A stretch of DNA of 64,000 nucleotides from assembly GCA_963971405.1 (NCBI GenBank), contig OZ020485.1, forward strand, positions 6,324,001 through 6,388,000, in the 5' to 3' direction. This document shows positions 38,301 to 47,300 of this stretch, piece after piece. The position numbers and the translations under genes were made by a program. The DNA comes from Psococerastis gibbosa (taxonomy: Eukaryota > Arthropoda > Insecta > Psocodea > Psocidae). Each line of letters begins with the position of its first letter. Positions within the stretch are counted from its first letter, which is position 1. The notes beneath the pieces are model-generated. The model worked only from the letters and a program-made list of their open reading frames with translations. It searched no databases and had not been told where the DNA came from.

Positions 38301-41300
38301 AATCCTCATATTTCATTGCAGAAGAACCCGAGCGGACCTCACCAGATGATGTACAGCCATCTCCTCGAGGTAGGCGCCGATCTCATTGAGCGCATGAACT
38401 CACTGAAGAATCTGACGATATTCGTGCCCAACAACGACGCCTGGGGCAGGGAGTACGTGAAGAAAGTACTGGCCAACCGCGAGACCCTCCACCGCGTATT
38501 GCAACTGCACATTGTCGACAGAGACGTCACCATCGATACCATCGTCAACAAGAACAGGGAGCAGGTAAGCCGAAACCGAACTGGTGACCCAATAACAACG
38601 CCCCAGGGCAAGAAGTGTCGACTGGCGGTGGTAGAGTCCAAGTGACGAACAGTATAATGTAAAGTTGATTTTGGGGTTGATTCTAATGTGCTCCCCATAA
38701 CTTAAATTGATCACTGTATGTATCCAATCGCCTGGGGCGTAAAGCTGGCGGGGGGCTTTACACTAGATGCAATTGAGTTCTCATGAAAACAATTTACAGC
38801 ATTTACAATGAACTTTGTTGGGGATTGAGGCGGAGGTAGGGTGAACTGTACCTAGGTATGTAGGGAGCATTTTATTTGTCGTATTGGGGAACCTGCCCTT
38901 GGTTGAATTATATTATTTTTACAGCTATTTAAAGCTCATACTCTACGTGGCAACAACCAGAACCTTTACTTCGACGTGTTGCAAACGCCTAAGAACAAAA
39001 CGGTGACAGTGGAGGGAGGTGGTGTGAACGCGACCATCATAACCCCAGATATTACGGCCACTAATGGCAGGATTCACATCATAGACCGCGTCCTCGGTAT
39101 TCCTTACCAGAATATTGCTGAGAAACTTGCCACGGATCCAATGCTTCAGTGAGTACCTATATTTTATTATTGCTTTCCAATTTATACGTTGTACATGTAT
39201 AAGGAAAGCTTTGTGATGGTCGAAATTTTCGATTCCGAGATATCAACGGATGTACACGTTTTGAGGTACCAGGAACCCAACAAAGTGGTTTTTACGAAAT
39301 GTCTGTCTGTCGCTCTGTCTGTCTGTCTGTCTGTCTGTGCGTCGATTTCCGGGCAAACTACTCGGTCGATTTTGATGAAATTCGGCATGTAGGTTCAAAA
39401 AAATCATACCTCGGGACGTTTTATTTTATTTTGGGCTAACTCAATTTGGGGGGGGGGGCGTATATTTTCAAAAAACTCATAAAAAACGTCTAAAAAAATT
39501 ATTTCTCGAAAACGGCCACAACGATTTCTTTTAAATTCACATATATTGTAGTCGTTATTAATGTTGACAAAATGCGGGGGGTCGCTTGCCCCTTGATAGT
39601 TTGCTTCTGGGGGTAAACAATAAAAATAACTCAATTTTAATGAAAAATGACTAAAAAATAATTTTTCTGCGAAACCTTTCTATCGATGATTTCTACCTTC
39701 AGGCATGTTTTAGGTGTTACATTGAGTAACGAAACTGGACAGGTTGCTTTCCCAAAAAACTATTTGGTTTTGCACAAAAAATTATTTTTTGAAAAAATGA
39801 TAGAAAATTCACGCTCAAATGCATTGCATGCCCTGTCATATTTACTGTGTGGTAATGTGTTGGTCTGACCTGTCTAGAATTTACCTCACCTCCAGTGACG
39901 TCAGGTGGAAACCCCCCCCCCCCTCCCCCCTCCCGAGATGCCTGAAATTTAACTGTAGGAAAATTATTGCTTTCCAATTTATACGTAGAAAGCTTTGTTT
40001 ACCATGAAATTACTCATTTTCTCTAGCTACTACTTGATAAATTGGAAAGCATATTCGAGTAAACTCGGACCGGTTCTATTATATTGCTAAAGTACCTGCT
40101 TCAGTCAGTACCTACCTGTATATTATTATGTTACCTATATATTGCTACAGTACCTAACGTATACTTGTTGCGATTAAGTTGTTAGGCGATACTATGAACC
40201 TGCAGTTTATTTATGAATCCATGAATACGATACGGACATACGGTACCAAGTGTTTGTGTTGGTTTGGCGCCATCTATTTTATTTTATATCTTTGGTAACT
40301 ACCAAATGATTATTTACATGTGTGACGAAATTAGGAAACGGTAAGTCTGTAGAATAATTAAAAAAGAGTACCTATACTTAATTAAAATTGTCCAACTACT
40401 TTTAAATTTGGAATTTAAACTAACTTACGGAGTTTTTACTAAGACTGTAGAAATGGACAGTTCAAAGCTCCATATTTATTACGAGTGGATGGTTTCTAAG
40501 TTCAGCTGCGCATATTACAATAATAAACAAGAAATTTATATTTGTATAAAAAGTTAAGTTGCATTAATCGAAATATGCTGCAGGGCTCAGTCCGTGTGCA
40601 GCTTAAATTCGATGGAACAGTTCTTATATTTACATGTTAGCCTATAGCTTATAAATGACGCCCTTTCAACGACGCATGATATAGGTAATAAGTGCAGTCA
40701 GACTTATACTGTAAGTATGTACCTGTCACTATGGGTTTTAACAGAAGGATTTGAAATGGAATTAAATTTACTTTTACAGAACGGTACAACAACTAGGCGC
40801 TCGAACTCAGTTCAATAATCAACTGACTAGACCTGATAGAAAGTACACCTACTTTGTACCCAGAGATAGCGCCTGGATACGCGCTGAACGAGACCATCCT
40901 ACTGCTGTCAAGAAGATCCTACGACTGACCACGTATGATTATCATGTAAGTTCTTGTTAGTTAGCTTACCCAATAAGCCCTCAACTAGATGCAACAGTAA
41001 TTATCATAGAAATTAATGATATAGTAGCCTAAATACTCATGTTCTTAATAAGTATAACTACTGTACATATTGATTAATAACCTTGAATGTGTATTTGTCG
41101 AAAATCCTAAAAAAATCCGAAAAACTATCCAACTAGGCTACAATATTATTGCTCCGTAGCCAGCTTGAAAAGGCTAAGAGCCAAGTTATTTTTTTTAAAT
41201 GCTGCTTACAAGTATAGTCCACGCAAAATGAGAAAAGTATGGACATGGAATGTTTTCATCCTGTGCAACACTGTAAAAATATTCTTTGCACCATTTTGTG

Positions 41301-44300
41301 TTACCTTGTTGCATTGTATACAAGGCATAACAAAAATTGTGCAAAGAATATTTTTACAGTGTTGCACAGGATCAAAACATTCCATGTCCATACTTTTCTC
41401 ATTTTGCGTGGACTATACCTAGCCTACCTAATAAATAAAACATTTTAAATTGGAAAACCATTATACTGCCGGGTACAATGTAATATGTTTTCATTATATT
41501 TCTAATAAATATATTTTTGCAGGTGAAAAATCTGTTGGAGCGCCACTTAGTGATAAGTGACAAGGAACCTTACACTTTGGAAGAACTGCGCAAACTCGCC
41601 AAAGAGCACTCCAATGACACATTTAGTTTACCGAGTATGCGGGATTCTCTGAAAATCAAGTACAAAGATACTGAGCATGGTAAGTCCCTGATATAATACA
41701 ATATTATTATGGTCATCAGCGTGATGAGAAGGGAAAAAAGAGAAACATGCATTTATCAAATCCAAATTTCCTATCGTGAAAATCGTCGTGTTAGTAGGGT
41801 TCTTCGGATCGCAATAGGTAGCAGGAAAAAAACTCAAGACCATCAGCCAATCTGACCATTGTGTCAGAATCAGTTTTGAGAAGTGCAATATGTAATACTC
41901 GTGTAGTACCTAGCAGACTAAAATCCGTATTGTTTTCATCACGATAATTTTGCTCACAATACGCTTTTGAGTACCTATTTTATTTTTTTTTCCTGCGGGA
42001 GTGGAAAACTTGCAAACCAAGCACCTGTGCCTTTACTTGCCTCCTTTCATCACTGCCATGATCGTTGCATGTGTGAATCAGGATAGCATCCAGGTAGTGA
42101 GGGGTTAACTGAGCGTTCAAACTTATAATAGTAATAATGCGTGTATTTCTCAAACAAACATAACAAATTTTTCTGAACCGGTGCCACAAAACCAAAAAAG
42201 GCGCGTTGGGATCACCACACAATTTACTGTAGTAGGTTATTTACTAGTTCGTCACACTAACAATATTTTTTTAATCTGTACCAATATAGTTCTTAATGAT
42301 AGACAAGGTAATATTTTCATTGTATCCGGCCCTGATCATTTCATTGTAGTAACTCAAACCTCTATAGTTGACAGAATTTCTGCTGTGTATTAATTTGTAA
42401 TTAGGAACCGTGGGGAATCCACGTCCTGTTTGCCTAGTGCTTATGTTATTAGCAGAAATTCTGTCAACTTGGAAGTTCCTCAAGTTACTTACAACCGTTG
42501 TCAGTAAAATTTTCTTGTATAATAGCTCAAATTACAAAATTCCTAATTCCTTAAATATTATCCTTGTACTAACATTGTAACCTGTTTTAATGAGCATCCT
42601 CATGGCAAATTTTTGGCAAGTAACAATACAAGGCCGCCCAGCCGACCCTCTAAAAACCACTTCCATCTCACATCAGGAAGGATCCTGTAGATGCTGGAAT
42701 AAAACGTTCATTACTTAAGGGGTTGGGATGGAAATTTGGGAGGAAGTCGGGTAGGGGAGAGAGAGAGGGAAGGAGTGGAAATGCAGCAGTACGGCAACTA
42801 GGAGAGGCGCAGTTTGCCGTACTTGGGTGGAGTTCGAGTACGTAGCGTTAGTTGGTGTGTTCGTCAGGTAGAGTGCAGCTGGAGGAATAGCTGCAATTAG
42901 AAAGATATTAGTTGGGTCGGAGGGGCAAAAACGCATGAGTTGGTGTGTAGTGGATAGGCCTTTCCGGAAGCCTAATTGTTCCGGTCTAAGGTGGGGTTCT
43001 ACCAGGGGGCCTAGACGCAGTAGGAATAGGCGTTCAAAGATTTTGGAGAGAATAGGGAGCAAAGAGATTGGCTGGTAGCTAGCGGGGTCCGTGGTGGGTT
43101 TATTGGGTTTAAGTATCAGAGTAAATACATTTGACTGTTTCCACGCCATTGGGAAATGCTGCGTGGCCAAGATGGCGTTAAACACGATAAGTAAATGGGA
43201 GATCAGGAGAACTGGGGCGTTTTTTATGGCTTTGCCCGAGATACCATCAGGGCCGGGAGATTTCTGAACCTTGATTTTTCCCAGGGCAGTAGACACTTCG
43301 AGCAGTGTGAAAGGTTGGATGGGCATGGGGGTTTGGGAACTTAAGGCTACTTGGACAGCAGCATAAGCCTCATCTTCGACAGGTGAGGGGGCAGTTGGGA
43401 CAGAAAATTGGGTCTTGCAGTGGTCAGCCAAAACTTGACATCTGCTTTCCGGGTCAAAGACAACATCGTTGTCCTTTTCAATGGGGGATATTTGGGTTTT
43501 TACCCTGAGGAGGGCTTTGATAGTGGGCCAGGGCTTCATGCCCTCTGAGGTTACCTCACTCACGAAACTTCCCCACTGGGAGCTACGATCCTCGTCGAGG
43601 AGAAGCTTGCAGCGTTCTGCAGCAGCAAGAAAGTCACGTTTGTGATGGGGGGCCTGGGTAGCCTGCCAGAGCCTACGTAGCCTTCTACGTGTGCGGATGG
43701 CTGCCACGATTTCGGGTGGCAGGGAACGAATAGTACATGGGCGCGAGGGGGTCGAGGCTGCCGTATATGCCTTATAAAGGATGCGAATACAAAAAATGCT
43801 TATCACTTCATAAAGAAAATTCCTTCACTCATTTTACCACACGCGTGTCCAACATAACAAAACTAATTTGGGTGCCAAAGCAATTAATTATTAAACTTTC
43901 TTAGTTCACTTGTATTATTTAAAATTCAACACAGGGCGCGGGAATATTGTTTTTATAGGTATTAAACCATAGTTAACTTAAGTTATATTTATATTCTTAC
44001 ACAAGACTTATATTTATATTCCAAACATGCTACACAAATGATCTTTAGACTGATCTCCATCAAAACAAACCACAGACACTCAGATCGTCGCCACATTTCT
44101 TAACGTGTATGATTTTGCTGTAGGCTCAACTAAATGCGGCCTTTATTTGGTTTTAGGAGCCCAGTTTGAGTGGCAGGGAGAATGGGTGAAAATCTTCCGA
44201 GCAGATGTCAATTGTACAAATGGGATCATGCACGTGATTGACCAGGTGCTGGTCACTGAAGCTGACGTCCGGGTCACGGGCGGCGCTAACGCTCTTCTCA

Positions 44301-44350
44301 GCAGCTTGTCCATTCTTCTTGCAGCGTTCATCTCATTCTTCTTGGTCTAA
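14247..44350 (+). CDS. Fas1: Fasciclin-1 (FAS1-domain cell adhesion protein), gene span, 5' end missing
   Basis: Fasciclin-1 is a homophilic, GPI-anchored adhesion protein on the surface of insect neurons and axon bundles. Ten exons join in phase: 14247-14385, 19571-19752, 23154-23381, 29396-29558, 31286-31446, 38322-38564, 38925-39148, 40780-40945, 41523-41679 and 44157-44350. Together they make 1857 bases, 618 codons plus stop, and every intron is GT-AG. The product aligns colinearly with insect Fas1 as I know it: four FAS1 domains, at about residues 1-122, 130-280, 292-435 and 436-590, with the usual T-I-F-x-P-x-N-x-A-F and H-x-I-D type blocks. It ends in a hydrophobic tail of about 20 residues with no cytoplasmic part, as expected for a GPI signal. 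The first exon here starts in phase 0 inside domain 1, so the signal peptide exon lies upstream and was not found. All introns carry repeats; none interrupts an exon. Confidence 0.93.
14428..15030. mobile_element. Probable hAT-like element hosting a nested MITE
   Basis: Termini TAGGGTT...AACCCTA; flanking octamers CGCATAAC and GGCGTAAC agree at six of eight positions. Just inside the left end is a roughly 24-base tandem of GGACAGTCCGGTTTTTCACC units. It lies about 40 bases after a Fas1 exon. Confidence 0.5.
14542..14823. mobile_element. hAT-type MITE
   Basis: Ends CAGTGGCGTAGCCAG and TTGGCTAAGCCACTG, with an exact 8-bp target duplication ATCGAGTG at 14534-14541 and 14824-14831. It has an internal run of 12 C. 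Nested in the larger element 14428-15030. Confidence 0.87.
15110..15904 (-). pseudogene. Mariner-type transposase fossil, C-terminal half, split by an hAT MITE
   Basis: Minus-strand frames read GVCLLHDNARPDTATKEL, the catalytic LHDNARPH block of mariner (DDxD) transposases, then SFKWDVLNHPVHSPSD. The reading then breaks at 15699 and resumes beyond 15437 with SDYYLFTSMKLHMGGKRFST. The end, near 15240, still resembles the mariner C-terminus (SDYVEK). The insertion between these parts is the hAT element 15438-15699, flanked by an exact 8-bp duplication. The N-terminal half is missing or replaced by the foldback at 15908-16346. Stops and frame changes show it is long dead. Confidence 0.72.
15438..15699. 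mobile_element. hAT-type MITE inside the mariner fossil
   Basis: It starts CAGTGGCGGCGCGAC and ends CCGCCGCCACAG, with exact 8-bp duplications ATCTGAAG at 15430-15437 and 15700-15707. GC-rich interior with repeated GGGGCCCCTCC units. Confidence 0.85.
15908..16346. mobile_element. MITE of the same core with different ends
   Basis: Flanked by TTA on both sides. Its ends GGCGGGTATTCCATATACG and ACAACGTCAATGAAAATTAT match the foldback at 1583-1721, while the centre has the CATGACGCCATTTTTTAATT core of the compound family. It borders or interrupts the mariner fossil. Confidence 0.75.
16397..17630. mobile_element. Long inverted-repeat element (about 0.4-kb arms)
   Basis: The arm 16397-16788 recurs inverted at about 17251-17630, including TAGTGCAGGCGCTGT at the tips, GATTCTGGATGTTGCC and TTAGATATCAAGTAAATGG. 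The centre (about 460 bases) is unrelated and includes a G-rich hAT-like remnant. Target duplications are not identifiable. Confidence 0.75.
17720..17942 (+). repeat. Dispersed repeat, family D
   Basis: About 200 bases shared with 21485-21745 and, inverted, 30440-30712. Marked by GGTAGGGAAACATGGTAGGA and AAGTGGTTCGGAATCCAC. Confidence 0.68.
17998..18350. mobile_element. Compound MITE with concentric inverted repeats (internal deletion)
   Basis: Same three-layer ends as 7447-7830, TTA on both sides. It lacks about 30 bases of the core around GATCAATGATCA, hence 353 bases. In Fas1 intron 14386-19570. Confidence 0.82.
18354..19570. other. Fas1 intron DNA, no feature recognised
   Basis: AT-rich, with one 12-G run near 19312 and an hAT-like terminal remnant (CCGCCACTGG) near 19507. 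Confidence 0.45.
19571..19752 (+). CDS. Fas1: Fas1 exon b (FAS1 domain 1)
   Basis: The acceptor is TATTTTTCAG and the donor follows AAACAG|GTAAGC. Its first two bases complete an alanine codon begun in the previous exon. The residues around GNPPLWITR and DEVYVNNAKII match the middle of the first FAS1 domain of insect fasciclin-1. Confidence 0.92.
19940..20275. mobile_element. Foldback MITE
   Basis: Outer arms GGAAAGTGGCAGCCCG ... CGGGCTGCCACTTTCC extend inward through TTAATTAACTAAGCATGTTA to a central inverted pair around ATATTTGCATGTTTA. AT-rich, 336 bases, in Fas1 intron 19753-23153. Confidence 0.75.
20921..21435 (+). repeat. 0.85-kb repeat, partial copy
   Basis: It starts TTCCTATTTATACGTAGTAT and runs through TGAGGTCCCAGGAACCC and TTGATAGTTTCGTTCTG to the GAAACCTTTTCTAACGATG block. 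The 3' third is missing. Confidence 0.6.
21485..21745 (+). repeat. Dispersed repeat, family D
   Basis: Longest copy; it continues into GTGGGCCCAAATATGAATGC and ends at an ACTACTACTAC run, suggesting a LINE 3' end with a triplet tail. Confidence 0.68.
21746..23153. other. Fas1 intron DNA
   Basis: Contains the AT microsatellite and a C run near 22303; nothing else supported. Confidence 0.45.
22120..22195. repeat. AT microsatellite
   Basis: About 75 bases of ATATA/ATAATA repeats. Confidence 0.8.
23154..23381 (+). CDS. Fas1: Fas1 exon c (end of FAS1 domain 1, start of domain 2)
   Basis: Acceptor TTTTTTGTGGCAG, donor GAT|GTGAGT, phase 0 at both ends. It starts VLHVIDDILIPLT, the second conserved block that closes FAS1 domain 1. 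It then opens domain 2, with a KYTFFIPVDSGFD block near its end. Confidence 0.93.
23707..23919 (-). pseudogene. Possible LINE C-terminal fragment
   Basis: The minus-strand frame includes DQLTFTNQDALNRRLWRRQC followed by HTTDPP. The R-R-L-W-R-R ... D-P-P pattern resembles the fragment at 28685-28886. This is weak evidence from one short frame. Confidence 0.35.
23920..26340. other. Fas1 intron DNA, no feature recognised
   Basis: No coding motif, repeat partner or clear inverted repeat found in the window. Confidence 0.45.
26341..26840. mobile_element. TIR element, non-autonomous
   Basis: Terminal inverted repeats of about 33 bases: GGGTCTTCACAGTGTTC then TGTTATCGAGTTA, inverted at the right end with one mismatch. 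No transposase inside. In the 6-kb Fas1 intron. Confidence 0.72.
26904..27396. mobile_element. TIR element of the CCCCGGTATTATA family
   Basis: Left end AGCAGCCGTATTATGGCGAT and ACCGGGGTTTA recur inverted at the right end. Related sequence occurs at 12876-13046, and partially near 130-215 and 29700-29830. Confidence 0.65.
28043..28653 (+). repeat. 0.85-kb repeat with internal deletion
   Basis: Both ends are present (GCTTTCCAATTTTTACG and AAGCATGTTCGAGC) but the middle third is deleted. Confidence 0.65.
28685..28886 (-). pseudogene. LINE ORF C-terminal fragment
   Basis: Minus strand: VMNWETQGRRPPGRPKVKLG, then in a second frame LSTEDAHNRTVWKRCCRAVD. The GRRxxGRPK block followed by a W-K-R motif is the usual end of certain non-LTR ORFs. 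One frameshift is needed. Confidence 0.5.
29396..29558 (+). CDS. Fas1: Fas1 exon d (FAS1 domain 2)
   Basis: Acceptor TTTTGTGCAG; the donor is AAAT|GTAAGT and ends in phase 1. It codes KVVDGHVVHNSVLFTMP, the histidine-containing middle of FAS1 domain 2. GC content is visibly higher than in the flanking intron. Confidence 0.92.
30178..30312 (+). pseudogene. LINE ORF C-terminal fragment
   Basis: An open frame of 44 codons plus TAG codes GRPRKRWSDQLSDDLRACSI and then AWRELAENRALWKGLVRQA. The G-R-P-R-K-R-W and L-A-x-x-R-x-x-W pattern is the standard end of RTE/I-type LINE proteins. It has no start codon and is 5' truncated. Confidence 0.65.
30440..30712 (-). repeat. Dispersed repeat, family D, inverted
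   Basis: Inverted copy starting at TAGTAGTAGTATGG (triplet tail) and ending at GGCGGCCGGC. It lies 130 bases after a LINE C-terminal fragment on the other strand. Confidence 0.65.
30848..30965 (+). repeat. Repeat pair E, copy 1
   Basis: TTTCGCCTGTTTCATTGCG and AGCTTGTCCATTATC recur in the same direction at 33545-33645. Nature unknown. Confidence 0.5.
31286..31446 (+). CDS. Fas1: Fas1 exon e (end of FAS1 domain 2)
   Basis: The acceptor is GTGTTTCAG and the donor is the weaker GAG|GTTAGT. The first codon is split (T|TG, leucine), giving the junction K-L-Y-V. It codes ILKANIPVKNGVVHLI, the closing block of domain 2. The following intron is the longest of the gene, 6875 bases. Confidence 0.92.
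31651..31985. mobile_element. Degenerate inverted-repeat element
   Basis: AATTCCGTGGCCAGACCTA near the left and the inverted TAGGCTAGGCCACGGAAT on the right, within longer imperfect arms. Old and diverged. Confidence 0.45.
31986..33544. other. Fas1 intron DNA, no feature recognised
   Basis: AT-rich, low in repeats; short frames have no family signal. Confidence 0.45.
33545..33645 (+). repeat. Repeat pair E, copy 2
   Basis: Direct repeat of 30848-30965; both are in Fas1 introns, on either side of exon e. Confidence 0.5.
33705..33851 (+). repeat. 0.85-kb repeat, diverged 3' fragment
   Basis: Recognised by CACTTGCCCCTTAATAGTTT and the end AGGAAAGCATGTACG ... GCACCGGTTCTT. Confidence 0.45.
33876..34327. 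mobile_element. Probable hAT-like element hosting a nested hAT MITE
   Basis: Left end CAGTCAGGTTTGGC and right end GGCCAAACCCGGCACTG are inverted repeats, each followed by a GGGGCC-rich stretch. The target duplication is not clear (ATAAATGT against ATAAGTAG). Confidence 0.45.
34150..34291. mobile_element. hAT-type MITE
   Basis: Ends CAAGGACGGATACAG and CTGGATCCGTCCCTG, with exact 8-bp duplication CCAGGGGC on both sides. 142 bases with three G or C runs. In the Fas1 6.9-kb intron. Confidence 0.85.
35910..36292. mobile_element. Compound MITE with concentric inverted repeats
   Basis: Full three-layer copy of 383 bases with TAA on both sides (35907-35909, 36293-36295), in the 6.9-kb Fas1 intron. 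Confidence 0.82.
36296..38321. other. Fas1 intron DNA, no feature recognised
   Basis: About 2 kb of AT-rich, apparently single-copy sequence before Fas1 exon f. Confidence 0.45.
38322..38564 (+). CDS. Fas1: Fas1 exon f (FAS1 domain 3)
   Basis: Acceptor TTTCATTGCAG, donor CAG|GTAAGC, phase 0 at both ends. It includes LKNLTIFVPNNDAW and LHRVLQLHIVDRDV, the first half of FAS1 domain 3. The frame stays open a further 80 bases into the intron, but the next exon and the family alignment support the GT at 38565. Confidence 0.93.
38925..39148 (+). CDS. Fas1: Fas1 exon g (end of FAS1 domain 3)
   Basis: Acceptor ATTTTTACAG; the donor is CTTCA|GTGAGT in phase 2. It contains VEGGGVNATIITPDI and GRIHIIDRVLGIPYQ, which close FAS1 domain 3 and are among the best conserved stretches of insect Fas1. 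A full copy of the 0.85-kb repeat begins only 23 bases after the exon. Confidence 0.94.
39172..40077 (+). repeat. 0.85-kb dispersed repeat, full copy
   Basis: Full-length copy starting 23 bases after a Fas1 exon. Near its 3' end (39967-40000) it carries a second, miniature copy of the start hairpin (GCTTTCCAATTTATACGTAG). Confidence 0.75.
40780..40945 (+). CDS. Fas1: Fas1 exon h (FAS1 domain 4)
   Basis: Acceptor TTACTTTTACAG; the donor is CAT|GTAAGT. The first base completes a glutamine codon. It carries the domain 4 block YTYFVPRDSAW and ends in a conserved Y-D-Y-H. Confidence 0.93.
41213..41417. mobile_element. TA-flanked foldback MITE (near-perfect hairpin)
   Basis: Arms of about 95 bases starting TATAGTCCACGCAAAATGAG are near identical when inverted (one mismatch in the first 79). 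Ends in TA, suggesting a Tc1/mariner-type target. In the 577-base Fas1 intron between exons h and i. Confidence 0.82.
41523..41679 (+). CDS. Fas1: Fas1 exon i (FAS1 domain 4)
   Basis: Acceptor TATTTTTGCAG; donor CATG|GTAAGT, phase 1. The residues VKNLLERHLVISDKEPYTL and LPSMRDSLKIKY match the middle of domain 4. Confidence 0.93.
42271..42590 (-). pseudogene. Probable LINE ORF2 C-terminal fragment
   Basis: The minus-strand frame ends in NSVNYRGLSYYNEMIRAGYN, preceded by a TRQTGRGFPTVPNYKL stretch. This resembles the ending of CR1-like LINE ORF2 proteins (a basic NTR-type stretch, then a short F/Y-rich block before a stop). It lies just beyond the Jockey-like fragment but looks like a different LINE type. 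The family is inferred. Confidence 0.45.
42715..43806 (-). pseudogene. Jockey-type LINE ORF2 fragment (reverse transcriptase N-terminal half)
   Basis: An uninterrupted 363-codon frame antisense to Fas1 in its last intron. It has the pre-RT region (RRRLRRLWQATQ), then KSPGPDGISGKAIKNAP, YQPISLLPILSKIFERL and EQLGFRKGLSTTHQLMR, the first RT blocks of Jockey-clade non-LTR retrotransposons. After that the sequence no longer resembles RT: the F/YxDD catalytic block is absent, so the element is internally deleted and dead. The end of the frame (serine/proline-rich) is probably read-through into 3' sequence. Confidence 0.8.
44157..44350 (+). CDS. Fas1: Fas1 last exon (end of domain 4 and GPI-anchor signal)
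   Basis: Acceptor TTTGGTTTTAG; its first two bases complete a glycine codon (G|GA). It codes CTNGIMHVIDQVL, the closing block of domain 4, then a short GG-A-N spacer and a hydrophobic tail ending ISFFLV before TAA-type termination at 44348-44350. The small-residue spacer plus terminal hydrophobic stretch fits a GPI-attachment signal, as known for Fas1. Confidence 0.93.
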
Positions 44351-47300
44351 TTTGTTTAGAGTTTCCCCAACAAGTGTGTCAACACCTTGTTCCCTTACAT
44401 TTCCATCGCATGCTAAATACTCCTACTTACTGTACTGGCGGCCAGGGAAAGTTTCGCTAAAGCTGCCTCACATTGGATAATTTAATGAGTTTAAATTAGG
44501 TGTTTTTGTGTTTGAGTTGAATATTCTAATTATTGATTAGACTAGGTAATTTTGTGTTATCCAAGACGTGTGGACCAACTTTGTTGCGGTGTTTCTTCAA
44601 GTGGGGGTTTAATTCAGTGCTTTCGAAACAGGACCTGTGCGTAATATAAAATACCTGTAGATCTAGATAGCTTGTGACTTGATTGTCTAATAATACGACG
44701 ATATGGGCATTTGGAGCCGTGATATTTTTTGTTAGGAAACATTTAGTTTTCCTTCCCCTTATCAATCACACTTAGTGCCTTCCGCTAGCATGACCTTTAA
44801 TTTTAAGTCAAATGATACAGTTCTTATTCAATTTCTACTGTACATGAATGTTTAGACCTGCTGATTTTTAATTTCAATCCAAAGGGGTGATGGTACATAA
44901 GAGACCTACCTACCTACTTCATAGTTCAATTATACAACTTGTATGCTGTATAGATTTAAATTATTTAAGCAGCTTTAGCAAAATTTTAACCCTGAACGAC
45001 ACAAAAAAGTAGGTTGTTACTAAGTTAGTAGCATATTTAAGTTAGAATTTGGTTAGCGTGTCGCCTGTGATCTACAATATTTGCATTCAGTTAACCGCAG
45101 CGCCACCTAGGTCTTTTGAATATTTGTTTGTTGCTTTAAAGACCCAATCATACTTTTAACATTTAAGTCATTTGATGCGAAAGTTTTTAATCAATAATAG
45201 GTTAAGCTTTGAAATGTATGTATGTCTATAGATTTTTAGAAATTAGCCTAGCCTATTTTATTTGCAACTTTTCAGTCTCAAAGATCTTGGGTTATAACTA
45301 TCTTACAATTGGCGGCTGCTGTAAATACGATATCGGGACAGAACCGTTTATATCGTACTCATTGTTGCGTACCTATTTGTAGAATGATGCAGCCAGCTCG
45401 CAAAAGCGTGTTTTAAGCATTTTTCTGTGTCATAATGATTGCTATGCCTGCAGCATAACTTAGAGTACATATTCATCAGTACATTGTCAGTACCTACATA
45501 TAAATCTTGCAAATAGTATAGGCTGGGCTGTTGTTTAGTTGTCAGATGTTTTGTTAGGCGCTGCGGTAGTTGTGACATGCCAAAGAAGGCTTGGGTAAGA
45601 CCAGTCTCCGATCTCGAAGTTCTGTATTTTAATTTTTGTAATTTTCTTAATACTAATCAGTTTGGCGTCAACGTCAAAGCAGTCCCCATTAATTATGTTG
45701 ATCAGTTACATCGCAATTTGCAGCTAAATGTTTCTGAAATTTCTGATTAAGTCCCGGCATAAAGTTAATGAACGGCTTGAACTCTACTGAAATCGAGGAA
45801 ATAATTGGGGCAAGCTGATGTAGAAGGCTTCTCAATTATTCTCGCATACATACCTAAATGCCTAATTGCTATTTCAGCGATTTTATTAATCTTTTCTTCC
45901 CTCCTTATTGGTACAGACCATTTATTATTTATTTAGTTGTATTATAGGTTCACAGTCATATGTTTAGGAATAATTTGAGTCGCAGTGTTGGAAAACGAAT
46001 ATCGACATTGTGGAACATCGTTGCTTTGTTCTAGCCCCTACATTATGTAGGCAACCTATAGTGTATTCTATTATGATTAAGTTAAATAAGAACCCATTAA
46101 ATTGATATCAATTTCATAACCCCTAGCAGGCTATTTCATAATTTGGCAGAAAAAATAGGTTAGGTCTGATTGCTATAAAATTGAAATTTCTCTTAAAAAG
46201 TTCAAAAAGTGTCGATATCTCGTTTGGAACGTCTCATTTTCTGTACATTATAAATAAGCATTGTGATTAATGCGAGCATGGATGGTGAATTGAAAGAAGT
46301 CTAGGAACTGTTAGGCTGCCACTCATTGGAAGACAGCCTATGTGTATTTTGTGCAGTTATCCTAGCCTAACGTTAAGCAATAGTCTATATTTGAGTGTTG
46401 AACATTTTTGCAGGCCTAAGTATGTATTTTGCTCCATTGCTTTGCTTTTTCAGCGTAGGTACATTCTTTAGTAAGCTGGTATAATGACTCCTAATCTTAA
46501 GTGATACCTATATCCATTCAGGTGGTTATATAGTTGATATTATTATTACGTACTCATTTTTTTCCTCAAGTGGATTCAGCCTCTTGCATCATTGTTAATA
46601 AGCTTACTTAAAAAAGCGAGCCTGTAGAGCTAATTAATATTTCAAGACACCGTGAGCTAGCCTATTGACTATTAATTTTCTTGTCTGAAATTATAGACTT
46701 TAACTGTACCTTAAATCACGGTTGATACTGACAGATCTATCATTTTGCTTCTCTTATTGATATTTTCGTAATAGGCTACCAAAAAATCGTAATGTTTACA
46801 ATTTGTTGAATTGATTCCATAAATGCTCTAGTTTTGTAAAACATGCGTCTTAATGATTTCTATGCGCACGCAGTCTTTTAAATAACACTGTTCGGCATAT
46901 ACGCTGTGTTAGTTTTAAGAGTTTAAAAAAAAACAATTATTTTTTCAATGGCAAACATTTTCAGTCATTCGTAAGTTACAATTATATAGTCTAAAACTCG
47001 TTGCAACAGTTTATTGTCAAATTTTAACCCACTTCCAAAAAATTTCAAGTAAACTATTTTCAATTAATACATTGTAGGTGTCGTATCTCGCGTCTCAGGT
47101 CCCTTGAACTGTACATAAATTAGGGTATAATTATTTAAGAAAGGAAACGAAAATAGCAGCAATTGCGGTACAACGTAGTCCTGGGCCCCTTTTCCTCTAT
47201 GCTGTGGAAAATGGTATAAAGCTGCATGTCGCGTAAGCAAGATTATCCAAAAATTTCACTGCCTTTTTAATCTAGCCTAGCTCCTCTGCATCTGGCTGTC

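Noticed and set aside
38565-38645. Extension of the open frame after Fas1 exon f
   Set aside because: The GTAAGC donor and the phase-matched next exon show it is intron read-through.
41165-41448. Three overlapping short frames with near-identical peptides
   Set aside because: They come from the two arms of the foldback MITE read in both directions.
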